From RGDT01 sp964630925 (GTDB lineage Bacteria > Planctomycetota > Planctomycetia > Gemmatales > Gemmataceae): a stretch of DNA of 64,000 bases. Shown in pieces: positions 23,741-32,517 of this stretch. Where the stretch lies: the NCBI GenBank assembly GCA_964630925.1, contig CAZVZK010000039.1:9553-73552 (forward strand). The letters are read 5' to 3'. Numbering within the stretch: the first letter of the stretch is position 1; every line of letters starts with the position of its first letter. The notes beneath the pieces were generated by a model. It saw only the letters and a list, made by a program, of their open reading frames with translations. It searched no databases and had not been told where the DNA came from. The translations under genes and the position numbers were made by a program.

Positions 23741-25075
23741 ATGGCGCTGATCGTGAGCGTGTCGGGCGTGCGTGGCGTCGTCGGCGAGTCGCTGACGCCG
23801 CAGGTGGCGTTGGCGTTCGCCCAGGCGCTCGGCACGCACCTCGGCGGCGGGGCCGTCGTCATCAGCCGCGACGGGCGGCCCTCCGGCATGATGCTGCGCT
23901 ACGCCGTCCAGGCGGGCCTCACCGCCGCGGGCTGCGACATCCTCGACCTCGGCGTCGCCGCCACCCCCACCGTCGGCCTCGCCGTCCGCACGACGGAGGC
24001 GGCCGGCGGCATCCAGATCACCGCCAGCCACAACCCCGCCCCCTACAACGGCCTCAAGCTCTTCGGCAAGGACGGCAGCATCCTCGCCCCCGCCGACGGC
24101 GCCAAAATCAAGGCCCTGTTCGACGCCGACACCCGCCGCTGCGTGGCCTGGGACAAGGTCGGCGAGGCCCGCCCCTACCGCCAGGCAGAGGAGGCCCACG
24201 CCGACCTCGTCCTCCGCCAGATCGACGTGGGCCGCGTCCGCTCCGCCCGCTTCAAGGCGCTGCTCGACGGCAACGGCGGCGCCGGCGGCCCCCTCGGGCT
24301 GAGGCTCCTGAATGCCCTCGCCGTCGAGACGGAGGCGGTCCACTGCGAGCCGGAGGGCGGATTCCGCCACGGCGCCGAGCCGACCGCGGAGAACCTCAAG
24401 GACGTGTGCCCGCGCGTGAAGCGTTGCGGCGCCGCCATCGGCTTCGCCCTCGACCCCGACTCCGACCGCCTCGCCCTGATCGACGAGAAGGGCCAGTACA
24501 TCGGCGAGGAGCTGACGCTGGCCCTGGCCGTCCTGCACCGCCTGAAGCGCGAGAAGGGGCCCGTCGTCATCAACATGTCGTCCTCGCGCGTGACGGCGGA
24601 CGTGGCCGCGAGGTTCGGCTGCGAGTGCCACCGCTCCGCCGTGGGCGAGGCCAACGTGACGGGCCGGATGCGCGAGGTGGGCGCCGTGATCGGCGGCGAG
24701 GGCAACGGCGGCGTGATCGACCCGCGCGTCGGCTACGTCCGCGACCCGTTCGCCGGCATGGCGTTGGTGCTGTCGCTGATGGCCGAGACGGGCCGCACGC
24801 TGAGCGAGCTGGTCGCCGAGCTGCCGAGATACGTCATCGTGAAGGACAAGTACGACGTGTCGCCGGAGCGTCTGCCGGCGCTGTACGAGGCGCTGGTGAA
24901 ACGCTGGCCCGAGGCGAAGGCCGACCGCCAGGACGGCCTGCGCCTGGACTGGGCCGACCGCTGGGTGCATGTGCGTTCGAGCAACACGGAGCCGATCGTC
25001 CGCGTGATCGCCGAGGCCCCGGACGAGGCGGGGGCGAAGACGCTTTGCGCGGACGTGGGCGCCGGGCTGGCGTGA
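23741..25075 (+). CDS. glmM: Alpha-D-phosphohexomutase, phosphoglucosamine mutase-type
   Basis: The 444-residue protein starts at 23741 (AGGGAGGG before the ATG). The N-terminal VSVSGVRGVVGESLTP, the phosphoserine loop ITASHNPAPYNG with Ser96, the metal loop ALDPDSDRLAL and the C-terminal phosphate-binding RSSNTEPIVR are all present. The sugar-specificity loop reads GGEGNGGVID rather than the GEQSGH of classical GlmM or GEMSGH of phosphomannomutases; GlmM is the usual annotation, but a broader phosphohexomutase is possible. GlmM converts glucosamine 6-phosphate to the 1-phosphate for cell-envelope precursors. Confidence 0.82.
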   Translation: MALIVSVSGVRGVVGESLTPQVALAFAQALGTHLGGGAVVISRDGRPSGMMLRYAVQAGLTAAGCDILDLGVAATPTVGLAVRTTEAAGGIQITASHNPAPYNGLKLFGKDGSILAPADGAKIKALFDADTRRCVAWDKVGEARPYRQAEEAHADLVLRQIDVGRVRSARFKALLDGNGGAGGPLGLRLLNALAVETEAVHCEPEGGFRHGAEPTAENLKDVCPRVKRCGAAIGFALDPDSDRLALIDEKGQYIGEELTLALAVLHRLKREKGPVVINMSSSRVTADVAARFGCECHRSAVGEANVTGRMREVGAVIGGEGNGGVIDPRVGYVRDPFAGMALVLSLMAETGRTLSELVAELPRYVIVKDKYDVSPERLPALYEALVKRWPEAKADRQDGLRLDWADRWVHVRSSNTEPIVRVIAEAPDEAGAKTLCADVGAGLA

Positions 25076-25078
25076 GGA

Positions 25079-25687
25079 TCAGTGATCGGCCCCGTGCCAC
25101 ATCGGGCCGGCGAGGAGGCCCATCCAGTCGCCGGTCTGCCCCCACTTCAGGATCGGTAGCGCCGTCGGGTGCGGCGGGGCGAGGGCGCCGTAACTCGACC
25201 TGTCACGCGCCTCACCCAGCTCCAGCGGCTCGGAGTACATGAGGTGTTCAATCCAATCCTCCCACTCCGGCCGATCGTCCTCTCCCTCCGGGCGGCCCCA
25301 GTCGCCGGCTGCATACGCGATGATGATCCCGCCCAAGGAGACCCACGCCTGAGCCCAGGGGCGGCCGTCGTTGATGTAGGAGTACAGCTCGCCGCCGTGG
25401 AGCGTCCCTTGCCGTCGCCCCTCCGGGTGCCCGACGGCACGTTCACGGAGCAGGTGGTACAGCTCCGGCGACGCGAGCCACTCGTTCTGCCAGGGGTCAC
25501 GCCCTCGCGGAAAGGGCACCTCCCCCTGCTGCCGGCGCCTCTCGTGCCAGGCGTCCTCCTCCTCGCAGCGCAGGCAGCGGACGCAGCGCCACCCGCCGGC
25601 CCACGGGTACAGCCGCCCGAACGGGGCCTTCTCGGCCGGCCTGCCGCAGAAGCCGCATTGGGTGTCCACGCGAATCCCTTCCCTCAA
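25079..25687 (-). CDS. Protein of unknown function with N-terminal zinc-binding cysteines
   Basis: The 202-residue product begins with CGFC at residues 11-14 and a second CVRC..C group at about 37-43, which would form a zinc knuckle. Acidic and Trp-rich segments follow (for example WEDWIEHLMYSEPLELG). I recognise no domain beyond the putative zinc site. Its N-terminal codons lie opposite an alternative upstream start of the second CHAT gene, so the CHAT gene is taken to start at 25746 and this gene is kept. Confidence 0.6.
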   Translation of the reverse strand: MREGIRVDTQCGFCGRPAEKAPFGRLYPWAGGWRCVRCLRCEEEDAWHERRRQQGEVPFPRGRDPWQNEWLASPELYHLLRERAVGHPEGRRQGTLHGGELYSYINDGRPWAQAWVSLGGIIIAYAAGDWGRPEGEDDRPEWEDWIEHLMYSEPLELGEARDRSSYGALAPPHPTALPILKWGQTGDWMGLLAGPMWHGADH

Positions 25688-25745
25688 CTGCCACCCCTTG
25701 TGCTATCCTGACGCCATCCCCCCGGCCATCACGAGGGCATCCGCC

Positions 25746-28700
25746 ATGCTCCTGGGCCTCATCCTCCTCCAGGCCGCCGCCGGGCCGCTCCCCTGGCTCC
25801 TCAACGACGAGCAGGCCGGCCTCGCCGCGCGCCGTGTCGAGATCCGCAAGGACGCCGAACGCCTCTGGGCCGACGGCCAGAAGGCCGACGCCGTCGCCGC
25901 CGAGGAACGCGCCCTCTCCCTCTCGCGCGAGCTGTTCGGGCCCACCCACCGCTTCGCCCTCGTCTCCCTCCAACGCCTCGCCTGGTGGCAGGAGCAGCGT
26001 GGCCAGTGGGCCGACGCCGTCGAACGCTGCCGCCAGGCCATGCTCGTCTCCCGGCGCCTCCACGGCGAGGACGCCTGGCAGGCCATCGACGCCCAATGGC
26101 GCTGGAAGACCGTCCGCACGAAGTCCGGCCTCACCGCCGCCGCCCGCGCCGACCTCGCACGCCTCGGCCCCCTCGCCGAGGAATCCAGCCGGCTGGCTGA
26201 CGACGGCAAGGCCGCCCGCGCCCACGCCCTGCTGGAGGAGGCCGCCGCCATCACGCGCCGCGTCCTCGGCCCCGATCACCCCGAGAACGCCGTCTGCCTG
26301 GAGAACCTGAGCCGCTCCCTCCGCGACCAGGGCGAGTACCGCAAGGCCGTCGAGACGATGCGCCGCGCCGCCGCCCTCCTCCGCCGCACGATGGGCGTGC
26401 GCCACCCGCTGTACGCCTCCGTCCTGGGCGGCCTCGCTGACGCCCTCGTCGAGATCGGCGAGGTGGAGGAGGCCCTCCCCGCCGCCCGCTGGGCCTACCG
26501 CGTCAAACGCGCCGCCCTCGGCGCCGACGCCCCCGGCACCCTCGACGCCCTCGGCGCCCTCGCCGGCGTGTGCCACGACGCCGGCGACCTGCGCACCGCC
26601 TACCGCCACTACCGCCAGGCCATCGCCGGCTACCGCGCCCTCGGGTATCAGGACGTGGGGCTCGGCGGCGCCCTCAACAACCTCGCCACCCTCCTCATCG
26701 ACGGCGGCGACCACAAGGGCGCCCTCCCCATCCTCGAGGAGGCCGTCGCCATCCGCCGCAAGCAGCGCGGCGACAAGGACGCCACCTTCGCCCTGGTACT
26801 TTCCTCCCTCGCCAACTGCGCCTACCACGCCGGCGACAGACGCCGCGCCCGGACGCTCTTCACGGAGTCGCTGGCCGTCGTCCGCGCCGCCCACGGCAAG
26901 GCCACCCCCAACGCCGCCGGGCCACTCCAGGGCCTGGCGCTGTGCCTCAGCGGCGAGGGCAAGCACGCCGAGGCCGTCGCCCTCCTCGACGAGGGCAACG
27001 CCCTCATCAAGCGCTCCGCCGGCGTGCGCGGCATCCACTACGCCAACGGCATCGCCGCCGCCGGGCAGATGCTCGCGCGGGCGGGCCGCGCCGACGACGC
27101 CCTCGCGCGCTACACCGAGGCGAGCGGCCTGTTCCGGGCCGGAGGCCACCGCGCCGAGCTGGCCCGCAACCTTTACAACGCCGGCGCCCTGTACGCCCGC
27201 CTGGGCCGCCCCGGCGCGGCGGTCCCCTGCGCCGAGCAGTCGCTGCACCACGCCCACCGACTGCTCGCCGGCTTCGCCTCCGTGCAGTCCGAGCGTCAGC
27301 TCTTCGCCGCCGCCCTGTCCATGTCCCCGTACCTGAACCTCCGCCTGTCCCTCCCCGAGAACCGTGCCGAGGAGAGCCACGGCCACGTCCTCGCCTGGAA
27401 GGGGGCGATCACCGCCCGCCAGCGCCGCCGCCTCGCACTCGCCCGCCTGGAGGCCGACCCCGAGGTGCGCGGCCTGGCCGCCGCCCTGCACGACGCCACC
27501 GCACGAGTCGCCGCCGGCTCGCGCGGCGGGGCGGGGCGGGCGGAGCTCCTCGCCGAGCGCGAGGACCTGGAGCGCCGCCTCGCCGTCGCCCGCCCTGCGT
27601 TCGCCGCCCTCACCCCGCCGACGAGCGCCGCCCTCTCCGCCGCCCTGCCCGAGGGCGTGGCCCTCATCGATTACTTCGCCTACAAGGGCCCCGAGCCGGG
27701 GATGCGCCTCGACGCCTGGGTCGCGCGGCACGGGCGGGCCTGCGTGCGTGTCGCCCTCGGCCCCCTGGCGACGGCGGAGGCCGCCCTGAACGGCTGGCGG
27801 GCCGCCCTGGAGGCCGGACGCGACAGCCCCTCCCGCGCTGCCGCGGTCAAGCGCCTGGTCTGGTCGCCTTTGGACAAGCACCTCGACGGCGCCAAGGTCG
27901 TCCTCATCTCGCCGGACCGGGCACTGGGCCGGCTCCCCTTCGCCGCCCTGCCGGGGGCCGAGCGCGGCACGTATCTACTGGAGGACGTCGCCCTCGCCGT
28001 GGTGCCGGTGCCGCAGCTCCTCCCCGAGATGCTCGCCTCCGCGGCGCCGGGCGCCGGCCCGCTGCTCGTCACCGGCCCGGTGGATTACGACGCCTCCCGC
28101 CCCGGCAACCCGCTCGAAACGCCCCGCCGCTGGCCCGACCTGCCCGGCACCGCCCTGGAGGCCGACGCCATCGCCGCGCGGTTCGGCGGGGACGCCGTCC
28201 GCCTGCGTGGCCGCGACGCCGGGCGCGCCGAAGTGATCGAGGCGCTCGGCAAGGCGCGTTACGCGCATCTGGCGACGCACGGCTTCTTCACCTCCGAAGG
28301 CCAGGACACGACCCACCCGGGCCTGCTCTCCGGCCTGGTCCTCGCCGGCGCCAACCACCCCAGCGATACCGACGACGGCATCCTGACGGCGCTCGAAGTG
28401 GCGGGGCTGGACCTGGCGAACCTGCGCCTCGCCGTGCTGTCGGCCTGCCGCACCGGCCTGGGCAAGGAGGCGGCAGGCGAGGGGCTGCTGGGATTGCAGA
28501 GGGCCTTCGCCGTCGCCGGCTGCCGTACCGTCGTCGCGTCGCTGTGGAGCGTGGACGACGCGGCGACGGCGGTCCTCATGGAGCGTTTCTACCTCCACCT
28601 CTGGGGCAAGAAGATGCCGGCGCTGGAGGCCCTGCGCCGCGCCCAGCTGGAGGTGCTGCGCCGCCCCGAGCTGGTCGAGGCGCGGCGCAAGGTGCTGGCG

Positions 28701-28814
28701 CGGTCCGGCCTCCGCGGCCTCGGCGAGGCGGTGCCTGTGACGGCCTCCGTGCGGGCCAGGAGCAGCCCGCCGGCGTGGTGGGCCGGCTTCGTCCTCTCCG
28801 GCGACTGGCGCTGA
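25746..28814 (+). CDS. Secreted TPR-CHAT protein (caspase-like peptidase), paralogue 2
   Basis: The start at 25746 gives 1022 residues with a signal-like N-terminus (MLLGLILLQAAAGPLPW). TPR-like helices cover about 40-580 but are more diverged in length than in paralogue 1. The CHAT domain spans about 610-1022 with EGVALIDYFAYKG, HLDGAKVVLISPD, catalytic His845 in YAHLATHGFF and catalytic Cys901 in LSACRTGLGKEAAGEGL, followed by TVVASLWSVDDAATAVLM and an identical FVLSGDWR end. The dyad is intact. The CHAT halves are clearly homologous to paralogue 1 and the TPR halves much less so. A TATCCT hexamer is 36 bases ahead of the ATG. Confidence 0.9.
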   Translation: MLLGLILLQAAAGPLPWLLNDEQAGLAARRVEIRKDAERLWADGQKADAVAAEERALSLSRELFGPTHRFALVSLQRLAWWQEQRGQWADAVERCRQAMLVSRRLHGEDAWQAIDAQWRWKTVRTKSGLTAAARADLARLGPLAEESSRLADDGKAARAHALLEEAAAITRRVLGPDHPENAVCLENLSRSLRDQGEYRKAVETMRRAAALLRRTMGVRHPLYASVLGGLADALVEIGEVEEALPAARWAYRVKRAALGADAPGTLDALGALAGVCHDAGDLRTAYRHYRQAIAGYRALGYQDVGLGGALNNLATLLIDGGDHKGALPILEEAVAIRRKQRGDKDATFALVLSSLANCAYHAGDRRRARTLFTESLAVVRAAHGKATPNAAGPLQGLALCLSGEGKHAEAVALLDEGNALIKRSAGVRGIHYANGIAAAGQMLARAGRADDALARYTEASGLFRAGGHRAELARNLYNAGALYARLGRPGAAVPCAEQSLHHAHRLLAGFASVQSERQLFAAALSMSPYLNLRLSLPENRAEESHGHVLAWKGAITARQRRRLALARLEADPEVRGLAAALHDATARVAAGSRGGAGRAELLAEREDLERRLAVARPAFAALTPPTSAALSAALPEGVALIDYFAYKGPEPGMRLDAWVARHGRACVRVALGPLATAEAALNGWRAALEAGRDSPSRAAAVKRLVWSPLDKHLDGAKVVLISPDRALGRLPFAALPGAERGTYLLEDVALAVVPVPQLLPEMLASAAPGAGPLLVTGPVDYDASRPGNPLETPRRWPDLPGTALEADAIAARFGGDAVRLRGRDAGRAEVIEALGKARYAHLATHGFFTSEGQDTTHPGLLSGLVLAGANHPSDTDDGILTALEVAGLDLANLRLAVLSACRTGLGKEAAGEGLLGLQRAFAVAGCRTVVASLWSVDDAATAVLMERFYLHLWGKKMPALEALRRAQLEVLRRPELVEARRKVLARSGLRGLGEAVPVTASVRARSSPPAWWAGFVLSGDWR

Positions 28815-29020
28815 GCGCGGCCCCGTGGTGGCAAGCGGGGAGGCGTTTCCCCGACGCCCCGATACGCTCTCCTTGTCGGAGAATCACCTCACGGGACGCG
28901 TCGCGGAGGCGATCCTCGCTGCACGTCTGGATGCGATCCAAGATCTTCTCCCGCATCCCATGCGTCGCGTGAACCGCGCCCTCTCAGCGCGGAGGACAGG
29001 CCTGGTAAGAGGACGACAGC

Positions 29021-30556
29021 ATGAGCCGCCCCAACCTCCTGCGCCTCCTCGCCGCCTGCAAGGCCGACCCCGAGGACGACGCCGCACGCCTCGTCCTCGC
29101 GGACTGGCTGGAGGAGTACGGCGACGAGGACGACCGGCAGCGGGCCGCGTTCGTGCGTCTGGAGATGACATCGGGACAGGAGCGCGGGGCGCCGGACCTC
29201 GCGTTGCTGAGGGCGCGGATCTGGCGGGAGAATCAGCCGCGGTGGGCGGCTTTCCCGAGGGGGAGGAACGAGAAGCCCTCGTCGATCAACGGGCTGGTCG
29301 GGGCGCACGTCCCGGAGGAGATGCTGGTCGGCGAGCGAGGGGAGCGCATGGCGGCCTCGGAGGCGTGGGCGTGGGTGGAACGCCTCGCCGTCCGCCCGAC
29401 GCTGGCGCGGGTGGCGTCGGTGTTGGCGTCCGCCCCACTCGCGACGGTGGCCGGCCTCGCGCTGCCCGCCTTCGAGGAGGAGGTGTTGGAGCGCCTCGCG
29501 GATTGCCCCAGGCCCGTGGCCCTGCGTGGCCTGTCGTTGCAGGGCTCGGGGCTGATCCCCGGCATCGCCCCGCTGCTCCGCTCGCCGTTCGTCGCCGGGC
29601 TCCGCGGGCTGTGGTTCGCCGGCGTTTCGGCGCTGCCGGCGGTGTGGGACGCGCTGGGGGCGCCCGGCCCGCTGGAGGGGCTGCAGCGGCTCGCGCTCCC
29701 GGCGCTGGACAGCTCCGCCGAATGCGTGCGGGCGTTCGCCTCGGCGATGTGGCGTCTGTCGGCACTCAGGGTCGATGCCTCGCGTTCGCCCCGCCCGTTG
29801 ACGACGGCCTTCCGGGCGGAGTCATGCGCGGGGCTACGCTCGCTGTCCCTCGAAGGCGTGTCACGCGCCATCGATTTCCAGGCGTTGGCGTCGGCGGGGT
29901 TCTGGCCCACGCTGAAGAGCCTCCACCTGAGCGGCGCGGAGATGGCCGCGGAGTCGGCGGAACGGCTCGCCCGCTGTCCGGCGGCCCCGCGCCTCCGCGT
30001 GCTGACCCTCGGCGTCCATGTGTTCACGGCCGAGGCGCTCGGGCACATCGCCCGCTCGCCCCTCTGCGCCGCCCTCGACTGCCTGCGTGTGAAGGGAAGC
30101 GGCCTCTGGCCCCCTGGCGCCGCGCGGGCGCTGGCACTGACGGCGATGCCTGCGGCCCCGCGCGCCCTCGATCTGAATGGCTGTAACATCGGCGACGACG
30201 GCGTCGCCGCGCTGGCGGCGTGGCCGGGCCTGTCGCGGTGCCGCGTCCTGTCTCTGGCCGGCAACCACATCAAGGCCCGCGGCCTGGCGGCGCTGGCGGC
30301 CTCGCCGCACGCCACGGGGCTGATCGGGCTGAACCTATCGGACAACGCTGTGGGCGACGACGGCCTGGCGGCCTTCCTCGCATCCGGGCGGGCCGGCCGG
30401 CTTGAACAGCTCCACATCATCCGGAGCGGCGTCACTGCTTCCTCCACGGACGCCCTGGCGGCCGCGGGTATGATGTCGCTCAGGGAGGTGCGGGCCGACC
30501 ACCGCCTCGCCGCGCGTCTGCGGAAGGCGCTGCCGCACATCCCCTGCGTGGAGTGA
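29021..30556 (+). CDS. TIGR02996 companion-domain protein with leucine-rich repeats, paralogue A
   Basis: The 511-residue product starts with the companion domain LLRLLAACKADPEDDAARLV (residues 5-24) and ends it in ADWLEEYGDEDDRQRAAFVR. From about 130 onward come leucine-rich repeats, for example RVLSLAGNHIKARGLAALAA and GLIGLNLSDNAVGDDGLAAF. There is no signal peptide. The gene ends 6 bases before a close paralogue. A stretch of 56 bases in the companion domain (29102-29157) is identical to 30644-30699 in that paralogue, while the rest differs, which suggests recent duplication or gene conversion of the module. Function unknown; protein binding is inferred from the LRRs. Confidence 0.82.
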   Translation: MSRPNLLRLLAACKADPEDDAARLVLADWLEEYGDEDDRQRAAFVRLEMTSGQERGAPDLALLRARIWRENQPRWAAFPRGRNEKPSSINGLVGAHVPEEMLVGERGERMAASEAWAWVERLAVRPTLARVASVLASAPLATVAGLALPAFEEEVLERLADCPRPVALRGLSLQGSGLIPGIAPLLRSPFVAGLRGLWFAGVSALPAVWDALGAPGPLEGLQRLALPALDSSAECVRAFASAMWRLSALRVDASRSPRPLTTAFRAESCAGLRSLSLEGVSRAIDFQALASAGFWPTLKSLHLSGAEMAAESAERLARCPAAPRLRVLTLGVHVFTAEALGHIARSPLCAALDCLRVKGSGLWPPGAARALALTAMPAAPRALDLNGCNIGDDGVAALAAWPGLSRCRVLSLAGNHIKARGLAALAASPHATGLIGLNLSDNAVGDDGLAAFLASGRAGRLEQLHIIRSGVTASSTDALAAAGMMSLREVRADHRLAARLRKALPHIPCVE

Positions 30557-30562
30557 CGCCGG

Positions 30563-32044
30563 ATGGCCCGGCCCGAGCTGATCCGTCTCCTCGATGCCTG
30601 CAAGCAGGCGCCGGAGGATGATGCCGCTCGTCTCGTCCTCGCCGACTGGCTGGAGGAGTACGGCGACGAGGACGACCGGCAGCGGGCCGCGTTCGTGCGC
30701 CTGGACGTGGCGCCGGGCGAGGATCACGGGCGCCCCAACTTCCTCAAGTGGCGGATGCGGATGTGGAAGGACAACGCGAAACGCTGGCTGCCCGCCCGGC
30801 GGATCGTCGAGGAGGGCTCCAGCACGCGCGGCCTCGTCTGGGCAAAGGCCGACGCCTCCGGCCTGTGCAAGTCTCGCCCCGGCGAAGGGTGGGCGTGGGT
30901 CGAGGCCCTCGCCACGACCCCGGGGAAGGGCCAGACGGCGGGCCTCCTCGCCGCCCCCGCCCTTGCCGGCATCGGATGGCTGTCGCTGCCGGGCCGGGCC
31001 GATGTGCTGCGTGCGCTCGCCGACGCCGAGCCGCCCGCCACCCTGCGGGGGCTTTCGCTCGCCGGCCGTGGGATGGGCGCGGACCGGTTCCTGGCCTCGC
31101 CGCTGGCCGCACGCCTGCGCACGCTGTGGGTCAGTGAGGGCCGCTGGCACGACACGGCCTGGGACGCCGTGGGCCGGCTGGAGGGGCTGGAGTCGCTCAT
31201 GCCGCCGGTGCCGACGCGCGACGACCCCTTCGGCGGCGGACGCCTGCGCCTGCGCTCGCTGGACATCAACGCGGCCTGGCCCACGCCGGCCTTCGCCGCC
31301 ATGACGCGGTCCGACGCCTGCGCCGGCCTGCGCCGGCTGGGGATCACCAGCGGACACCGTCCCATCGACGTGGCGGCCCTGGCGTCGGCGCGGTTCTGGC
31401 CGACGCTGGAGCATCTGCGCCTCCACGACGCGCCGATCACCGACCCCGCCGCCCTTGCCCGCTGCCACGCCGCGCCGAGCCTCCGGGTGCTGGTGCTGGG
31501 TTGGACCGGCCTGGACGCCGGGGGGCTCCGCCTGCTGGCCGGCTCGCCGCTGTGCGCGGCCCTGGACCGCCTGAGCATCCACGGCGCGGACCTCGGCCCG
31601 GAGGGGGCGCGTGCGGTGATGGCGATGCCCGCCGCCCCCTTGACGCTCGACCTGGGCGGCGCGCACCTCGGCGACGAGGGCGTGACGACGCTGGCGGCGT
31701 GGCCCGGCCTGGCCCGCTGCCGGGTGCTGAACCTCTCGTTCAACCACATCACGGCCGCCGGGGTGGCGTCGTTGGCGTCGTCGCCGCACGCGGCGGGGCT
31801 GATCGGCCTGAGCCTGTACTGCAACCCGATCAAGGACGACGGGCTGCGCCGCCTGCTGCGCGCCCCGTGGGCGGCGCGGCTGGAGGAGCTGGACATCAAC
31901 AGTTGCCATCTCACCGAACGCGCCACGGGGTCTCTGGCGCGGGCGGACCTGCCGGCGCTCAAGCTGCTCGCCTTCGACCACGACCCAACCCGCGTCGTCC
32001 GCGAACGCCTGCACCACGTCCCGTGCCTGGCGGGGTACAGCTGA
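30563..32044 (+). CDS. TIGR02996 companion-domain protein with leucine-rich repeats, paralogue B
   Basis: The 493-residue product has the same layout as the preceding gene: companion domain (residues 5-46, ADWLEEYGDEDDRQRAAFVR), a spacer, then LRRs such as RVLNLSFNHITAAGVASLAS and GLIGLSLYCNPIKDDGLRRL. It is cytoplasmic by the absence of a signal. The two genes are 6 bases apart and likely cotranscribed. Just beyond its stop is a degraded companion-domain remnant, so the locus has had at least three copies. Confidence 0.82.
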   Translation: MARPELIRLLDACKQAPEDDAARLVLADWLEEYGDEDDRQRAAFVRLDVAPGEDHGRPNFLKWRMRMWKDNAKRWLPARRIVEEGSSTRGLVWAKADASGLCKSRPGEGWAWVEALATTPGKGQTAGLLAAPALAGIGWLSLPGRADVLRALADAEPPATLRGLSLAGRGMGADRFLASPLAARLRTLWVSEGRWHDTAWDAVGRLEGLESLMPPVPTRDDPFGGGRLRLRSLDINAAWPTPAFAAMTRSDACAGLRRLGITSGHRPIDVAALASARFWPTLEHLRLHDAPITDPAALARCHAAPSLRVLVLGWTGLDAGGLRLLAGSPLCAALDRLSIHGADLGPEGARAVMAMPAAPLTLDLGGAHLGDEGVTTLAAWPGLARCRVLNLSFNHITAAGVASLASSPHAAGLIGLSLYCNPIKDDGLRRLLRAPWAARLEELDINSCHLTERATGSLARADLPALKLLAFDHDPTRVVRERLHHVPCLAGYS

Positions 32045-32053
32045 CCCGCCCCG

Positions 32054-32134
32054 AGCGACGACGCTGTGCCACGCCCCGTCCTCGCCGACGGGCTCGAAGA
32101 ACACGGCGTCGCATCCGACAGGGCACGCCCCAAG
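32054..32134 (+). pseudogene. Remnant of a TIGR02996 companion domain
   Basis: In the frame beginning at 32054 the sequence reads SDDAVPRPVLADGLEEHGV and then ASDRAR, which is the companion core (DDAxRLVLADWLEEHG) with an inserted residue, Trp changed to Gly and no start codon or upstream half. Beyond base 32134 the frame continues without resemblance to a stop at 32237. The following 335 bases up to 32470 show no gene; the last stretch ends in an unassigned short open frame with VKVTVKAGK-like lysine-rich residues. Confidence 0.55.
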
Positions 32135-32470
32135 GTCACCCGCCACCAGCCAGAGGTCTCACGGCCCGGCCACGTCCGGCGACGCGGCCAACGCATCGAC
32201 GTGTGCGGCCGAGATGCGGTGGCGCATCACTCCGCCTGAAGGAGCGGCCCGAGCCCCTCCGTCCTTTCGTCCGGGCACCTGCTCCTTGGCCTTCCTGTTC
32301 GTGCCTGCCGCGTCTTTCGTGGGATGCCCACGTTCGTTGTTCGCGACACCTTGCGGCCGCGAGGATCGGGGCCAGCGTCCAGGTCAAGTGCGACAAGGAC
32401 GTCAACGTCCTCAAGGTGACCGTCAAGGCCGGGAAGTAGCCTCCCGCGTACGCCGCCCCTAACACAGACA

Positions 32471-32497
32471 GGGCCGGCCCCCTCCGGGGGCCGGCCC
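32471..32497. terminator. Strong hairpin upstream of the PQQ-propeller gene
   Basis: GGGCCGGCCCCC and GGGGGCCGGCCC form a perfect 12-bp stem with a TCC loop, followed by TTCGT. The stem is almost pure G+C and lies 20 bases ahead of the next start, so it may terminate upstream transcription or structure the leader of the following mRNA. Confidence 0.65.
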
Positions 32498-32517
32498 TTC
32501 GTCACAAGGGGGGTGCC

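Noticed and set aside
25497..27881. A 794-codon open frame on the minus strand opposite the second CHAT gene
   Set aside because: It is a shadow of the GC-rich CHAT gene: no ribosome binding site, monotonous Gly/Ala/Glu/Val composition, and the opposite strand has clear family motifs.
19732..28814. TPR-CHAT genes considered as part of a CRISPR-guided caspase system
   Set aside because: There is no Cas protein, CRISPR array or effector gene near them and both have export signals, unlike known CRISPR-linked CHAT proteins.
26570..28972. An 800-codon Pro/Arg-rich frame on the plus strand within the second CHAT gene
   Set aside because: Same strand, shifted frame of a gene with clear CHAT motifs; composition typical of an out-of-frame GC-rich read.
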